Below are positions 8,558 through 17,678 of a stretch of 64,000 nucleotides of DNA, piece after piece. The position numbers and the translations under genes were made by a program. The stretch covers positions 53,930 to 117,929 of the forward strand of contig NZ_JAHRCY010000023.1 of assembly GCF_019083965.1 (NCBI RefSeq), in the 5' to 3' direction. Every line of letters begins with the position of its first letter. The stretch's first letter is position 1. Under the pieces are notes generated by a model. The model did no database searches. It worked only from the letters and a program-made list of their open reading frames with translations, and was not told the origin of the DNA. Source of the DNA: Catellatospora tritici. GTDB lineage: Bacteria > Actinomycetota > Actinomycetes > Mycobacteriales > Micromonosporaceae.

Positions 8558-9844
8558 TCAGGCGGCTTCGTGGCGGTCGCGGTCCACGGCGCGCAGGCGT
8601 ATCCGCGTGATGGTGCGGCCCTCGACCTCGACGACCTCGGCGGTCAGGCCGGGCGCCTTGATGGTCTCGCCGGGGCCGGTCGGGATGTGGCCCAGCTTGT
8701 CCAGCACCAGCCCGGCGATGGTGGTGTAGTCGACCTCGCCGAGGCGTTCGTCGTCGATGCCGAGATCGGGCAGGTCGTGCAGCGGGAAGGAACCCGGCAG
8801 CAGGAACACCCCGTCGCCCTCGCGTACGACAGCCTCGACATCGCGGTCGGTCTCGTCGTAGATCTCGCCCACGACCTCCTCGACCAGGTCCTCCATCGTG
8901 ATCATGCCGTCGATGGAGCCGTGCTCGTCCACCACCAGGGCGAACTGCTCGCGCTGGTGGCGCAGCTTGCGCATGGCGTCCGACACCGACTGGGTCTCGG
9001 GCAGGAACAGCGCCGGGCGGGCGGCCTCGGCGGCGGTGCCCTCGGCGTTGAGCAGGTCGCGCAGGTGCACCACGCCGACGATCGAGTCGAGACCGCCCTC
9101 GCCGACCACCGGTGCCCGGGTGTGGCCGGACTCGGCCAGCAGCCGCAGTGCCTCCTGCGTGCTGACGCGGCCCGGCAGGGTGAACACGTCCCGGCGCGGC
9201 ACCATGATCTCGCGTACGTCCCGCTCGGTGATCTCGAACGCGCCGGAGATGATCTCGCGCTGCTGCGCGGTGAACCCGCGCTGCGCCACCACCAGGTCGC
9301 GGATCTCCTCGGCGGAGATCTCCTCTCGGCCCGCCTTGGGGTCACCGCCCGCGATCCGCACGATCAGGTCCGTCGACTTGCCCAGCAGCCACACGAACGG
9401 TCGGGACGCGGTCGCCATCCAGTCCAGCGGCCGGGCCGCCATCAGCGCCCAGCCCTCGGCCCGCTGCATGGCGATGCGCTTGGGCGCCAGCTCGCCGATG
9501 ACCAGCGTAAGGAACGTCAGGATCAGCGTGACCACGATGATCGCGACCGGCTCGGCCGCCTCGCCGAGGAACGCCAACGGCTCGACCAGCGGCTTGGCCA
9601 GCGAGGTCGCCGCGAACGCCGAGGCGAGGAACCCCGCCAGGGTGATGCCGATCTGGATCGTCGCCAGGAACCGGTTCGGGTCCCGGGACAGGCGCGCCAG
9701 CACCCGACCGCCGCCGGAACTGCGCTCCAGGCGCTGGATCTGCGACTCGCGCAGCGAGATCAGCGCCATCTCGCTGCCCGACAACGCGCCGTTGATCAAC
9801 ATCAGGACAAGCACCAGCAGAATCTGGGTGCTGTAGCCGCCCAC
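8558..9844 (-). CDS. CNNM/CorC-type transporter (DUF21 + CBS pair + CorC_HlyC domain)
   Basis: 428 residues in the classic order. An N-terminal DUF21 membrane domain with LMLINGALSGSEMALISL at residues 15-32 and four helices reaching about residue 180 is followed by a CBS pair (about 205-335; IMVPRRDVFTL, DEHGSIDGMITMEDL) and a C-terminal FAD-like CorC domain (about 345-420). The family mediates Mg2+/Na+ exchange or Mg2+/Co2+ resistance. The historical 'haemolysin' label is misleading. Length and order are normal. A strong hairpin follows the gene. Confidence 0.85.
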   Translation of the reverse strand: MGGYSTQILLVLVLMLINGALSGSEMALISLRESQIQRLERSSGGGRVLARLSRDPNRFLATIQIGITLAGFLASAFAATSLAKPLVEPLAFLGEAAEPVAIIVVTLILTFLTLVIGELAPKRIAMQRAEGWALMAARPLDWMATASRPFVWLLGKSTDLIVRIAGGDPKAGREEISAEEIRDLVVAQRGFTAQQREIISGAFEITERDVREIMVPRRDVFTLPGRVSTQEALRLLAESGHTRAPVVGEGGLDSIVGVVHLRDLLNAEGTAAEAARPALFLPETQSVSDAMRKLRHQREQFALVVDEHGSIDGMITMEDLVEEVVGEIYDETDRDVEAVVREGDGVFLLPGSFPLHDLPDLGIDDERLGEVDYTTIAGLVLDKLGHIPTGPGETIKAPGLTAEVVEVEGRTITRIRLRAVDRDRHEAA

Positions 9845-9971
9845 AGGCGTTCACTCCTCGGAACGTGAGTACGAAGCCTCAACCGTAGTCGGACCGCGCC
9901 ACCAGGCCGCGTCGTGGGGTCACCAGGCGCACAGCCCGGCATTCATTGCCGCGACTATCTACCCTGCCGAC

Positions 9972-10547
9972 ATGTCCGCGGCAGGAAGTAGGGCCGAGTT
10001 CGCCGAGCTGCAGGAGCGGCTGCTGGGCGAACTCACCGGCACGGTGCTGGAGATCGGGGCGGGCCGGGGACGCAGCCTTCCGCTGTACCCGCGCGAAGTC
10101 CGCTGGCTCGGCCTGGAGCCGGACCCGCAACGGCGCGCACAGCTCACCCGGATCGCCGCCCGGCACGGGCGGCACGAGCCGGTGCTGGCCGGAGTCGCCG
10201 AGCGCATCCCGCTGCCCGATGCGAGCGTGGACGCCGTGGTCGGCCGGACCGTCCTGTGCTCGGTGGCCGACCAGGCGGCGGTGCTGGCCGAGGTGCGCCG
10301 GGTGCTGCGGCCCGGCGGCGTCTACGTCTTCTTCGAGCACGTCGCCGCCCCGCCCGGCAGTTGGCTACGCCGGTTACAGCAGCTGTTCGCGCCGCTGAGC
10401 CGACGGCTCTACCACGGCTGCGACCCCACCCGCGAGACCTGGCGCAGCCTGGAGACCGCCGACTTCAGCCACCTCGACCTGCGCTGGTACGCCGCCGTGC
10501 GCTGGGACCTCGACGCCCGCTACATCGGCGGCACCGCCCACCGCTGA
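9972..10547 (+). CDS. Class I SAM-dependent methyltransferase
   Basis: 191 residues. Motif I LEIGAGRGRSLPLYP (residues 25-39), an acidic motif II (GLEPDPQRR), motif IV DAVVGRTVLCSVAD and post-motif LRPGGVYVFFEHV define a Rossmann methyltransferase of the Methyltransf_11 type. The C-terminal HGCDPTRETWRSLE resembles METTL7/UbiE-like small-molecule enzymes. A TATCTA -10-like hexamer lies about 12 bp before the ATG with no Shine-Dalgarno sequence, so the message may be leaderless (inference). The acceptor is unknown. Confidence 0.8.
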   Translation: MSAAGSRAEFAELQERLLGELTGTVLEIGAGRGRSLPLYPREVRWLGLEPDPQRRAQLTRIAARHGRHEPVLAGVAERIPLPDASVDAVVGRTVLCSVADQAAVLAEVRRVLRPGGVYVFFEHVAAPPGSWLRRLQQLFAPLSRRLYHGCDPTRETWRSLETADFSHLDLRWYAAVRWDLDARYIGGTAHR

Positions 10548-10932
10548 CCGGCAGCCCGAACCCGGCACCCCGTCATCTCAAAACAGGCGCTGCTCTGGCT
10601 GAGGATCCCGTGGAGTTGTAAGGCATCGATGGGGCCAGCCATGCGGACTCTACGGCCAGGGGGAGTGCGTCACTCCTGCGATGGAACGTTGGCAGCCTTC
10701 TACGCGAAGTACCTGCTGCCTGAGGGCTGCTGATCCCAGCGACCGCAAAAAGGGTGGACAGGACGCGAAACTAGGAGTGAGCTGAAGGTCCGGGCAGGAC
10801 GGTTGAGCCGCCGTCCTGCCCTACTCGTGTCCGGTTCTGCCGGTGGACCGGATTCCTGCCTGTGGACAACATCGACGCTGCCGTCTGAGTTCGATACGCT
10901 CCGTGCTGATCCATGGAGGCGGGGAGGGTTTC
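10548..10932. other. Intergenic region before the type VII cassette, with one hairpin
   Basis: 385 bp with no convincing gene. It contains a strong hairpin with GGGCAGGACGG (about 10793) and CCGTCCTGCCC (about 10812), which may end upstream transcription or form part of the leader of the following operon. Base composition drops compared with flanking DNA. Confidence 0.4.
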
Positions 10933-11346
10933 ATGGGCAGCGGGGGTAGTCCCAGGGTGTCCGTAGACCTCGGCGAACTACGGATGTTCGCCGAGTTGCT
11001 GAAGTCGGACGTCGAGCACGGGCTGCGGCCCGGAGTGGCGAAAGCCGAGAACGAAGTACACAACGGACTGCGGTTCGGTGCACATACGGTCGGCGGCGAG
11101 GTCGTGGCGAGCCGCCAGCAGATGGCGATGGCACTTGAACGTGCGAGAGTCAACAGCGCTCGCCAGGTCGAAGCGGCGCAGGTGTTGGCAGAGGCGATGC
11201 AGCAGGTGCTGCAGAACTACTCGACTGCCGACCTGCGCACTGCGGAGCAGATCGAGGCGATCGAGAAAACCCTGCTGGATGCGATCGTCACGGCGAAGCT
11301 GATCTTGCCCGCCGCCACGGAACCGCACCGGGGCGAATTCGCATGA
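10933..11346 (+). CDS. WXG100/Esx-like small helical protein with YxxxD export signal
   Basis: 137 residues. Two long amphipathic helices (about 12-45 and 55-95) separated by a short FGAHTVGG turn give the helical-hairpin look of type VII secretion substrates, although a WxG triplet is absent. YSTAD at residues 96-100 fits the YxxxD/E export signal that follows the hairpin. The ATG at 10933 is chosen for its GGAGG-like site (GGGGAGGGTTTC). The stop overlaps the next start (ATGA), so the two are translationally coupled. Likely a secretion partner of the next protein; the family assignment is inference. Confidence 0.55.
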   Translation: MGSGGSPRVSVDLGELRMFAELLKSDVEHGLRPGVAKAENEVHNGLRFGAHTVGGEVVASRQQMAMALERARVNSARQVEAAQVLAEAMQQVLQNYSTADLRTAEQIEAIEKTLLDAIVTAKLILPAATEPHRGEFA

Positions 11347-12575
11347 GCGAGAAGAAACGACCAGTGATGGCACCGCTGAACCCCGCGGTGGTCAACGGTG
11401 AGTTCGTCGCTCCCGTGCGGACCGTCTTCACGACGCAGCCGGAGATCCAGGCAGTGTGCACATTCTGGGGTGCCTTCGATGTTCCGCGAATGTGGGATTC
11501 CGTGCGAACCGAGGACGATCCGCTCGCTTGGAAGCAAGCACAGGGCTGGGAGAGCCTCGGACAACTGCTCGCGGAGCATCACGATCGATTGGTGAGGATG
11601 CGCAACAGCCTCATCGACGTCTGGGATCCGGAACGTTCTCCAGCGGCAGACGAGTTCTTCAGTTTTCTGGATCGTCTGATTCTCGCGATGCGCGAGAACG
11701 CCTATGCCGCTGTGGGTACAGCGCGTGGTCTCGACGGGGTGCTTTCGGCGCTCAAGACGGCCAAGGAACAAGTCGCACCGCTCAAAGAACAATGGGACAG
11801 CGTAACGTCCGACTGGCTGCCGGAATGGTGGGATCACGCGGCGGAGAAACTGAATGACCAAGCCCGCCAGGCGATGACCGACGCCGAGGTCGCGGTCGCC
11901 GACCACCGCCGTCGGATCATCGTTCCCCAGATCTACGACTACCACGAAGCTCAGTCGGGACCCGAGAAAGAGGTCGACGAGGGCGACGGCGGTGACAAAG
12001 GACAGCGGACTGGCGGCCCAACACCGGTCCGGGTCAGCCGACCCAGCGGCCCGCCGCCGGTCCCTGGTTACGACCCCGTGACGCCTGGCGGTCCCGATCT
12101 GGAAGCACTTCCTCCACCTGTACCGGCAGTTCCGGGCTCACCGGTGTCGGTCCTCCCCGTTCCGCCTGGCAATCCGTACGCGCCGGGCGGCGGCGCCTAT
12201 GTGCTGCCGGGGCCGGGAGTGGGCCAAGGGGGATGGATCGCCCCGATGCCGGTGCCCGGGGCAACGGGATTTGCCCAGTCCGCAGGCGGGTCGGGTAGGG
12301 GTGCCGCGAGTGCTGGAATGATGCCGTTCGCCAGTCCGGTTGGCGGCCCGAGCCCACAGGGCGGACGTGGTAGTGGCCGCGCTGGACGTCGGGACATGCT
12401 TTGGCACGTTGAGCAGGGAGTTCCTGCTGTCATCGAGGGCCTTCCGCCTGCCTCTGTTCCAGCGACTCGGGACGAGGTGGCTGCCCAGGACGAGGCATTT
12501 GTCGACTGGTTCGCCGACGTTGCGACACCCTGGAGCCAGGATCTCAAAGTAAAGATCACGAGAAGGACGGACTGA
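11343..12575 (+). CDS. Type VII-associated PPE-like protein with long Pro/Gly-rich tail
   Basis: 410 residues. The N-terminal about 210 are helical, with W94 and an AA pair in WDPERSPAADEF followed by two long helices (to about residue 200), reminiscent of the WXG/PPE helical domain. The middle (about 215-350) is Pro/Gly-rich and low complexity, typical of secreted actinobacterial proteins. A short ordered end (about 355-410) follows. There is no signal peptide, consistent with ESX-type export as a heterodimer with the upstream protein. It precedes the mycosin gene by 7 bp. Family membership is inferred from architecture and neighbours. Confidence 0.5.
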   Translation: MSEKKRPVMAPLNPAVVNGEFVAPVRTVFTTQPEIQAVCTFWGAFDVPRMWDSVRTEDDPLAWKQAQGWESLGQLLAEHHDRLVRMRNSLIDVWDPERSPAADEFFSFLDRLILAMRENAYAAVGTARGLDGVLSALKTAKEQVAPLKEQWDSVTSDWLPEWWDHAAEKLNDQARQAMTDAEVAVADHRRRIIVPQIYDYHEAQSGPEKEVDEGDGGDKGQRTGGPTPVRVSRPSGPPPVPGYDPVTPGGPDLEALPPPVPAVPGSPVSVLPVPPGNPYAPGGGAYVLPGPGVGQGGWIAPMPVPGATGFAQSAGGSGRGAASAGMMPFASPVGGPSPQGGRGSGRAGRRDMLWHVEQGVPAVIEGLPPASVPATRDEVAAQDEAFVDWFADVATPWSQDLKVKITRRTD

Positions 12576-12582
12576 GATCGTG

Positions 12583-13695
12583 ATGACACCGTTCCGTCGC
12601 CGGATGTGGGCAATGGCGACGACCTCGTTGATCGTGTGGGGATTCTCGACGATCACAGCGCCAGTGCAAGCGGCCGACGGTATCTCGGATGGCCAGTGGT
12701 ACCTCAAGTATCTCAACATCGCCGCGGCGCAGAAGATCAGCCAGGGCGAAGGCGTCCGCGTTGCGCTCATCGATACTGGAGTGGACCCGAATCACCCGGA
12801 CATCAAGGGCTCCGTGGAGCCCGGCATCGACGTGAGCTTTCTGCCGCTGTCTGATGATGGTCTGGTGGACGAGGACGGGCACGGAACCTCCATGGCCAGC
12901 CTGATCATCGGGCACGGTCGGATCCAGGGCATCGCCCCGAAGGCCAAGATCGTTTCACTGCGGTATGCGGATTCCGCATCGAGTTCGCCCACCGCCATGG
13001 GAACCGCCATCAAGTGGGCGATCGACCACGACATCAAGGTCATTTCTATTTCGGCGGCACACCAGGACCGTGACCTGGTTCTGGAGCAGGCGGTGGAGAA
13101 GGCGATTCTCCATGACATCGTCATCGTCGCGGCTGTGGGGAACAAGCCGAGGAAGTCCACGGTGGAGTATCCGGCAGCCTTCCCGGGCGTGGTCGCTGTG
13201 TCCGGGATCGGCGTGGACGGCAAGCTTTGGGCGGACTCGGTGACGGGTCCAGAGGTGCTCCTGTCGGCTCCGGCGGAGGCGATCAGCACCGCCTCCAGGA
13301 ACAACAGGAGAGTCGTCACCGACGGCACGTCGAACTCGACAGCGATCGTCGCCGGGATGGTGGCACTGGTTCGGGCGAAGTACCCGACGATGCCTGCGGC
13401 GGAGGTTGTTCGGCGGCTGACCGGCACCGCGACCGACAAGGGCCCGGCCGGCCGCGATTCGATGTATGGATTCGGAGTGCCGAACCTGGTCGCCGCGCTC
13501 AGCGAGCCGTACGTCAACTCGCCGGGCACCACCAAGGCGGCCGCAACGCCGAGTGCGGCTGTGCCGACGTGGATCGCGGCGCCGGGTGCAGACTTCCCGG
13601 TGCGGACGGTGCTGATCGGCGGGGCGGGGTGCCTGGTGGTCATTCTGGCGGTCGGTCTCGCGATCATGGTGGTCCGGAGACGCAGGTTGGGCTGA
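12583..13695 (+). CDS. mycP: Type VII secretion-associated subtilisin-like protease (mycosin)
   Basis: About 370 residues. A signal peptide (to ITAPVQA), then the S8 triad: Asp in VALIDTGVDPNHPDI (about residue 64), His in DEDGHGTSMASLI (about 100) and Ser in DGTSNSTAIVAGM (about 250), with oxyanion Asn in AVGN. The C-terminus has a Pro/Ala linker and a membrane anchor (VLIGGAGCLVVILAVGLAIMV) ending in basic residues. That layout is diagnostic of mycosins, which support and trim ESX substrates outside the membrane. A GTG at 12580 is an alternative start. No EccB/C/D/E genes are adjacent, so it must act with a distant ESX machine or alone. Confidence 0.85.
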   Translation: MTPFRRRMWAMATTSLIVWGFSTITAPVQAADGISDGQWYLKYLNIAAAQKISQGEGVRVALIDTGVDPNHPDIKGSVEPGIDVSFLPLSDDGLVDEDGHGTSMASLIIGHGRIQGIAPKAKIVSLRYADSASSSPTAMGTAIKWAIDHDIKVISISAAHQDRDLVLEQAVEKAILHDIVIVAAVGNKPRKSTVEYPAAFPGVVAVSGIGVDGKLWADSVTGPEVLLSAPAEAISTASRNNRRVVTDGTSNSTAIVAGMVALVRAKYPTMPAAEVVRRLTGTATDKGPAGRDSMYGFGVPNLVAALSEPYVNSPGTTKAAATPSAAVPTWIAAPGADFPVRTVLIGGAGCLVVILAVGLAIMVVRRRRLG

Positions 13696-13783
13696 ACCCG
13701 CTGGCCTGAGCACTGACGAGCTCAGCATGACCCAATACCCGCCCCCTACCGCCCTGCGGGCGGCGCGGATGCGACTGGATCTC

Positions 13784-13843
13784 GCAGTTTCGGGGAAAGT
13801 GCACGAAAGAGGGCTTGGATTCGTGCACTTTCCCCGAAACTGC
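13784..13843. repeat. 60-bp nested palindrome, copy 2
   Basis: The arms GCAGTTTCGGGGAAAGTGC and GCACTTTCCCCGAAACTGC are exact complements, and the inner CACGAA/TTCGTG also pairs, so this copy is a nearly perfect long palindrome. It lies 89 bp after the mycosin stop. Confidence 0.9.
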
Positions 13844-13990
13844 GGCTAGCGGGGCCGGGGTGGATCACGAGGCGGTCGGGGAACGGGGCGGCACGGGCCT
13901 TGCGGGCGTGTTATTCGGACAAGTCCGAATTGTGGCGTGTAGCCTGGCGCGGTTATCAGCACCCCCGCGCTGATGGAGATCACGCCGAAC

Positions 13991-16084
13991 ATGAATGCTC
14001 GAAAGGTCGCCCTCACTGGTGAGGGGGCCCTCCTCGCCCTGGTCATGGCTGTCACCGGGGTCGTGGCGCTGGTGCGCCCGGCCGCCCCGGCCGGGCCGGT
14101 GGATCTGTCGCCGCTCGCGCCGACCATCAGCGAGCCCAGCACCGACGGCCAGTTGGTCAGCGGCGCTGACCTGCACATGGAGGCGCAGCCGTTCGCCGAT
14201 CCGGACGTACGTGACGAGCACCGGTGCACCGACTGGGAGGTGTGGACGGTGCCCCCGGCCCAGGTCGAGCGGGTCTGGGCGGCCGAGTGCATCACCGGCG
14301 CCCAGCGCCTGCACGCGCACCTGGGCGACGGCGTGTTCCAGGGCGCGCTGGCCGGGGCGGCGGAGCTGCCGCCGGAGACGGCGTTGCAGGTGCGCAGTCG
14401 GCACCGGGACAGCAGCGGTGACCCGCGCGCCGAGTGGGGCCCATGGTCGGTGCGTACGTTCCGCACGGACGCGCAGCTCAAGCCGCTGCCGGGGGCGCCG
14501 ATCTGGCGTACGTTCCAGGACGGGTACGTGGTGGAGGAGGTGGCGTCGGGGTTCTCGCTGCCGGTGAACATCGCGATGGTGTCGGCGCACGCGAGCGCCC
14601 CGAGCAAACCGATGTTCTACGTGACCGAGCTGTACGGCCAGATCAAGGTGGTGCGCGGGGACTTCACCGTCGGGACGTACGCGAAGGATCTGTTGAACTT
14701 CGATCCGCGCGGCCGCAAGGTGCCCGGCGACGGCGAGATCGGCCTGACCGGCATCGTGGTGGAGCCGACCAGCGGTGACGTGTTCGCCTCGATGCTGTAC
14801 CGGTCGGGTTCGGGCGCGCACTTCTACCCGAAGGTGGTGCGGTTCCACAGCGACGACGGCGGCTTCACGGCGGCGAAGGCGACGACGGTGCTCGACATGA
14901 AGGACGAGGCGCAGGAGGCCTCGCACCAGGTGTCGAACCTGACCATCGGCCCGGACGGCAAGCTGTACGTGCACATGGCCGACGGGTTCGAGCCGAAGAC
15001 CGCGCGCAAGCTGGACTCGTTCCGGGGCAAGGTGCTGCGGTTGAACCTGGACGGCAGCGCCCCGGAGGACAACCCGTTCTACGACGCCAAGGACGGGATC
15101 AAGGCCAAGGACTACGTGTACGCGTCGGGCTTCCGCAACCCGTTCGGGGGCGCCTGGCGGGCCGCCGATGGGCAGCACTACTCGGTGGAGAACGGGCCGT
15201 CGGTGGACCGGTTCGCCCGGGTGACCCGGGGCGCGGACTACGGCTGGTATGCCGGTGACAGTGCGATGCGCAAGAAGGCGCTCTACAACTGGGGTGTCGC
15301 GCATGGGCCGGTGAACATCACGTTCGTACAGCAGGACGGTAACCAGACGGCCGGGTTCCCGAAGGACAAGTTCGACCACGCCTTCGTCTCCGAGAGCGGC
15401 CCGACGTACGCGACGGGGCCGCAGGTGCGCGGCAAGCGGATCGTCGAGTTCAGCTTCGACGCCGACGGCAAGGTGGGCGAGCCGAAGACGCTGGTGGAGT
15501 ACAACGGCAACGGTAAGTCCAGTGTGGCGGGGTTGGCGGCGGGGGTGGACGGGCTGTACTTCACCGCGCTGTACCCCGACGACGCGGCCGCGGGGCCGTA
15601 CGCGGCGAAGGCGAAGATCTACCGGGTGCGCTATGCCAGCGAGGCGGGGGCGGCGCCCAAGCCGGTCAAGCTCGACCCGAAGTTGTGCACCGACGGCGAG
15701 CTGACGGTGACCGCGGTGCCGGCACGGACCCGTCTCGATGCCGGGGCGCCGCTGACGATCGCGCTGAAGGTGAAGAACTCCTCGAAGCGGACCTGTTCGC
15801 GTGACGTGGGCGCGGATCTGCAGGAGCTGCGGCTGCTCCAGGATGAGCGCGGGGTCTGGTCCTCCGACGACTGCGGTGCGCTGCACGGCAGTCTGCTGGC
15901 CAAGTTCCCGCCCGGTTACGAGCGAGTCTTCCAGACGGTGTGGAACGGGAAGTCGAGCACCGATTGCGTGCGCAAAAACCACCACCGGATTCCCGATGGG
16001 CCGGTGCCCGACGAGGGGGATTACCAGCTCATCGGCCGGGTCGGCTCGGACCGTAGTAGGCCGGTGACCATCACCCTGAAGTAG
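13991..16084 (+). CDS. Secreted PQQ-dependent sugar dehydrogenase-like beta-propeller with C-terminal Ig-like domain
   Basis: 697 residues. An N-terminal hydrophobic signal (ALLALVMAVTGVVALV) is followed by a Fn3-like region (about 35-165) rich in Trp/Cys. A six-bladed glucose/sorbosone dehydrogenase propeller covers about 175-555, with FSLPVNIAMV, GEIGLTGIVVEP, GPDGKLYVHMADG, YASGFRNPFGGAW and DYGWY. A C-terminal about 130-residue beta domain with paired Cys (LCTDGELTV, NSSKRTCSRDVG) follows. The family oxidises aldoses using PQQ outside the cell, or has only the fold. The ATG at 13991 has GGAG upstream; the ATG at 13973 has none. The substrate is unknown. Confidence 0.75.
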   Translation: MNARKVALTGEGALLALVMAVTGVVALVRPAAPAGPVDLSPLAPTISEPSTDGQLVSGADLHMEAQPFADPDVRDEHRCTDWEVWTVPPAQVERVWAAECITGAQRLHAHLGDGVFQGALAGAAELPPETALQVRSRHRDSSGDPRAEWGPWSVRTFRTDAQLKPLPGAPIWRTFQDGYVVEEVASGFSLPVNIAMVSAHASAPSKPMFYVTELYGQIKVVRGDFTVGTYAKDLLNFDPRGRKVPGDGEIGLTGIVVEPTSGDVFASMLYRSGSGAHFYPKVVRFHSDDGGFTAAKATTVLDMKDEAQEASHQVSNLTIGPDGKLYVHMADGFEPKTARKLDSFRGKVLRLNLDGSAPEDNPFYDAKDGIKAKDYVYASGFRNPFGGAWRAADGQHYSVENGPSVDRFARVTRGADYGWYAGDSAMRKKALYNWGVAHGPVNITFVQQDGNQTAGFPKDKFDHAFVSESGPTYATGPQVRGKRIVEFSFDADGKVGEPKTLVEYNGNGKSSVAGLAAGVDGLYFTALYPDDAAAGPYAAKAKIYRVRYASEAGAAPKPVKLDPKLCTDGELTVTAVPARTRLDAGAPLTIALKVKNSSKRTCSRDVGADLQELRLLQDERGVWSSDDCGALHGSLLAKFPPGYERVFQTVWNGKSSTDCVRKNHHRIPDGPVPDEGDYQLIGRVGSDRSRPVTITLK

Positions 16085-16126
16085 TCGTCGCTATTGAAAA
16101 GGTGAGTGCTCAACTACATTGGAACG

Positions 16127-16163
16127 GTGCGGCCCTCGGACCCAGGATGTTCGAGGGCCGCAC
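16127..16163. terminator. Bidirectional terminator hairpin
   Basis: Perfect 12-bp arms GTGCGGCCCTCG (16127-16138) and complement (16152-16163) lie between the convergent propeller gene and the small exported protein gene, 43 and 18 bp from their stops. Confidence 0.8.
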
Positions 16164-16180
16164 GCTTACTCACGGTCCGA

Positions 16181-16450
16181 TCAGGCGGCGGCCAGTCGGC
16201 ACGCGAGGTCGGCCGTCAGTGGGGGCACACCCAGCACGCCGAGGGGCGTGGCGCAGAGGGTGTACGAGATGTCGCCCAGGGTGCAGGCGAGCCCGTACTC
16301 GACGCCGCCGTAGCCCTGCGCGGCGAGGAGCGAGGTGCAGTCGGCCGGAGTGGCCTGGGCCGGGCTGGCGACGGCCAGCGAGGCTCCGGCCAGGGCCAGA
16401 GTGGCAGCGCCCGCGATTGCGAGACGACGTACGATGCTCTTACGACGCAT
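16181..16450 (-). CDS. Small secreted four-cysteine protein
   Basis: 89 residues. A textbook Sec signal peptide (MRRKSIVRRLAIAGAATLALAGASLAVASPAQA) leaves a mature protein of about 56 residues with four Cys (DCTSLL, LACTLG, TLCATP, LACRLA), probably two disulphides. The start is fixed by a good GGAGGTGTCACG-ATG site. An AT-richer 60-bp promoter region lies upstream. It resembles the short chaplin-like or otherwise uncharacterised exported peptides of actinomycetes, but no family is recognised. Confidence 0.65.
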   Translation of the reverse strand: MRRKSIVRRLAIAGAATLALAGASLAVASPAQATPADCTSLLAAQGYGGVEYGLACTLGDISYTLCATPLGVLGVPPLTADLACRLAAA

Positions 16451-16715
16451 CGTGACACCTCCATCACTAGTTGTAGCGGATGGATTGAATCTATCGACTG
16501 TTACCGAATTCGAACAAGAAGGTTGCGCGCTCGGCCGGGAGAATGAAACAGCGGTCCATTGTGGACCGAGACTGTCGCGTCGGATTCACCCCCGGTGGAT
16601 TACCTGGTCATGGCAGGTGGCGGCCGAGGGCGGTGAATGGATAGCGCGAATCCGAGGAGGAACCCGGGTCACGGCCGGGCTACCTCGAACGGGGGACGCC
16701 GCAGGTGGTGGCCGG

Positions 16716-17621
16716 TCAGTGACAGCGGCCCGCGCCGGTGTCGGTGAAAGCCGCGCCGGGTTGGGCGACGAACTCCCAGTCGTACCCGTCCGGGTGCAGG
16801 GTCAGCTTCAGTACGCCGAACGTGCGGTCGTCGCGGACCTCGGAATTGGCGGCGGCGCGGTCGGGGAACCGGTACAGCGAGGCGCCGCCGGTGCCGACGA
16901 CGAACTCGCGCACCCCGCCCGCGTCGTCGCGTACGCCGTCGGGGTTCTGCGGGGCAAACCGCTCGTAGTTGTGGTTGTGTGCGGTGAGCAGCAGGTCGAC
17001 GCCGTGGTCGTACAGCTCGCGGAAGATCGGCAGCAGGCGCTGCTCCGGCTGGTGCATCCCGCCGGAGGTGAACACGGGGTGGTGCCACATCGCGACCGCG
17101 CAGCGCGCCTGCTCCCGCCGCAGGACCCGGTGCAGCCAGTGTGCCTGCGGCCCGTCGGCCGAGCAGTCGACGACGTCGCAACTGGAGTTGAGCACCAGCA
17201 CCAGCCAGTCGGCGACCCGGTAGGAGTACCAGCCCTGACCGGCCGCCCCGGCCGCGGCGCCGAAGTAGTCGTAGTACGGCGCGCCCTGGTCGGTGAGCAG
17301 GTCGTGGTTGCCGACGGCGGGCCGGGTGCGATCGCGGTGGCGGCCCCAGTAGGGCGCGTAGCACTGCCGGAACTGACTGCGCGAGCCCGACATGTACGCG
17401 TTGTCGCCCAGGGTGAACACCGTGCCGGGGATGTCGTCCAGCAGCTTTGCGGTGATCTTGTCGCCTTCGCTGGTGCAACTGCCGATATCGCCCGCCCCGA
17501 CCAGCATCGGCGGCTGCGGACCCCGGTCTGCTCCGGTCGTCACGACGAAGACCCCGGCGGCGAGCACGGCACACACGATCGGGGCGAGCCGCGCGACGAG
17601 CCGCGCATTCCAGGGCACCAC
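16716..17621 (-). CDS. Secreted/membrane-anchored calcineurin-like metallophosphoesterase
   Basis: About 301 residues from GTG 17621. An N-terminal hydrophobic helix (ARLAPIVCAVLAAGVFVV) serves as signal or anchor. The metallophosphatase motifs are in order: GAGDIGSC, GTVFTLGDNAYMSG, RPAVGNHD, CAVAMWHHPVF and DLLLTAHNHNYERF. This is the purple-acid-phosphatase-like branch that hydrolyses phosphate esters outside the cell. A longer frame to an ATG at 17699 exists, but that ATG lies inside the 60-bp palindrome and the added residues just translate the repeat, so I reject it. Confidence 0.85.
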   Translation of the reverse strand: MVPWNARLVARLAPIVCAVLAAGVFVVTTGADRGPQPPMLVGAGDIGSCTSEGDKITAKLLDDIPGTVFTLGDNAYMSGSRSQFRQCYAPYWGRHRDRTRPAVGNHDLLTDQGAPYYDYFGAAAGAAGQGWYSYRVADWLVLVLNSSCDVVDCSADGPQAHWLHRVLRREQARCAVAMWHHPVFTSGGMHQPEQRLLPIFRELYDHGVDLLLTAHNHNYERFAPQNPDGVRDDAGGVREFVVGTGGASLYRFPDRAAANSEVRDDRTFGVLKLTLHPDGYDWEFVAQPGAAFTDTGAGRCH

Positions 17622-17678
17622 CGCCCGATTATCCCGAAATGTCGGGCCGCACTTGTCGGACGACGCCCGATGGTGCGT

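Noticed and set aside
10641..10733. 30-codon frame MRTLRPGGVRHSCDGT...FYAKYLLPEGC
   Set aside because: It has a start and stop but no ribosome-binding site or known family; it might be a gene remnant but cannot be supported.
13865..15985. Minus-strand frame of 706 codons
   Set aside because: Shadow of the sugar-dehydrogenase-like propeller gene.
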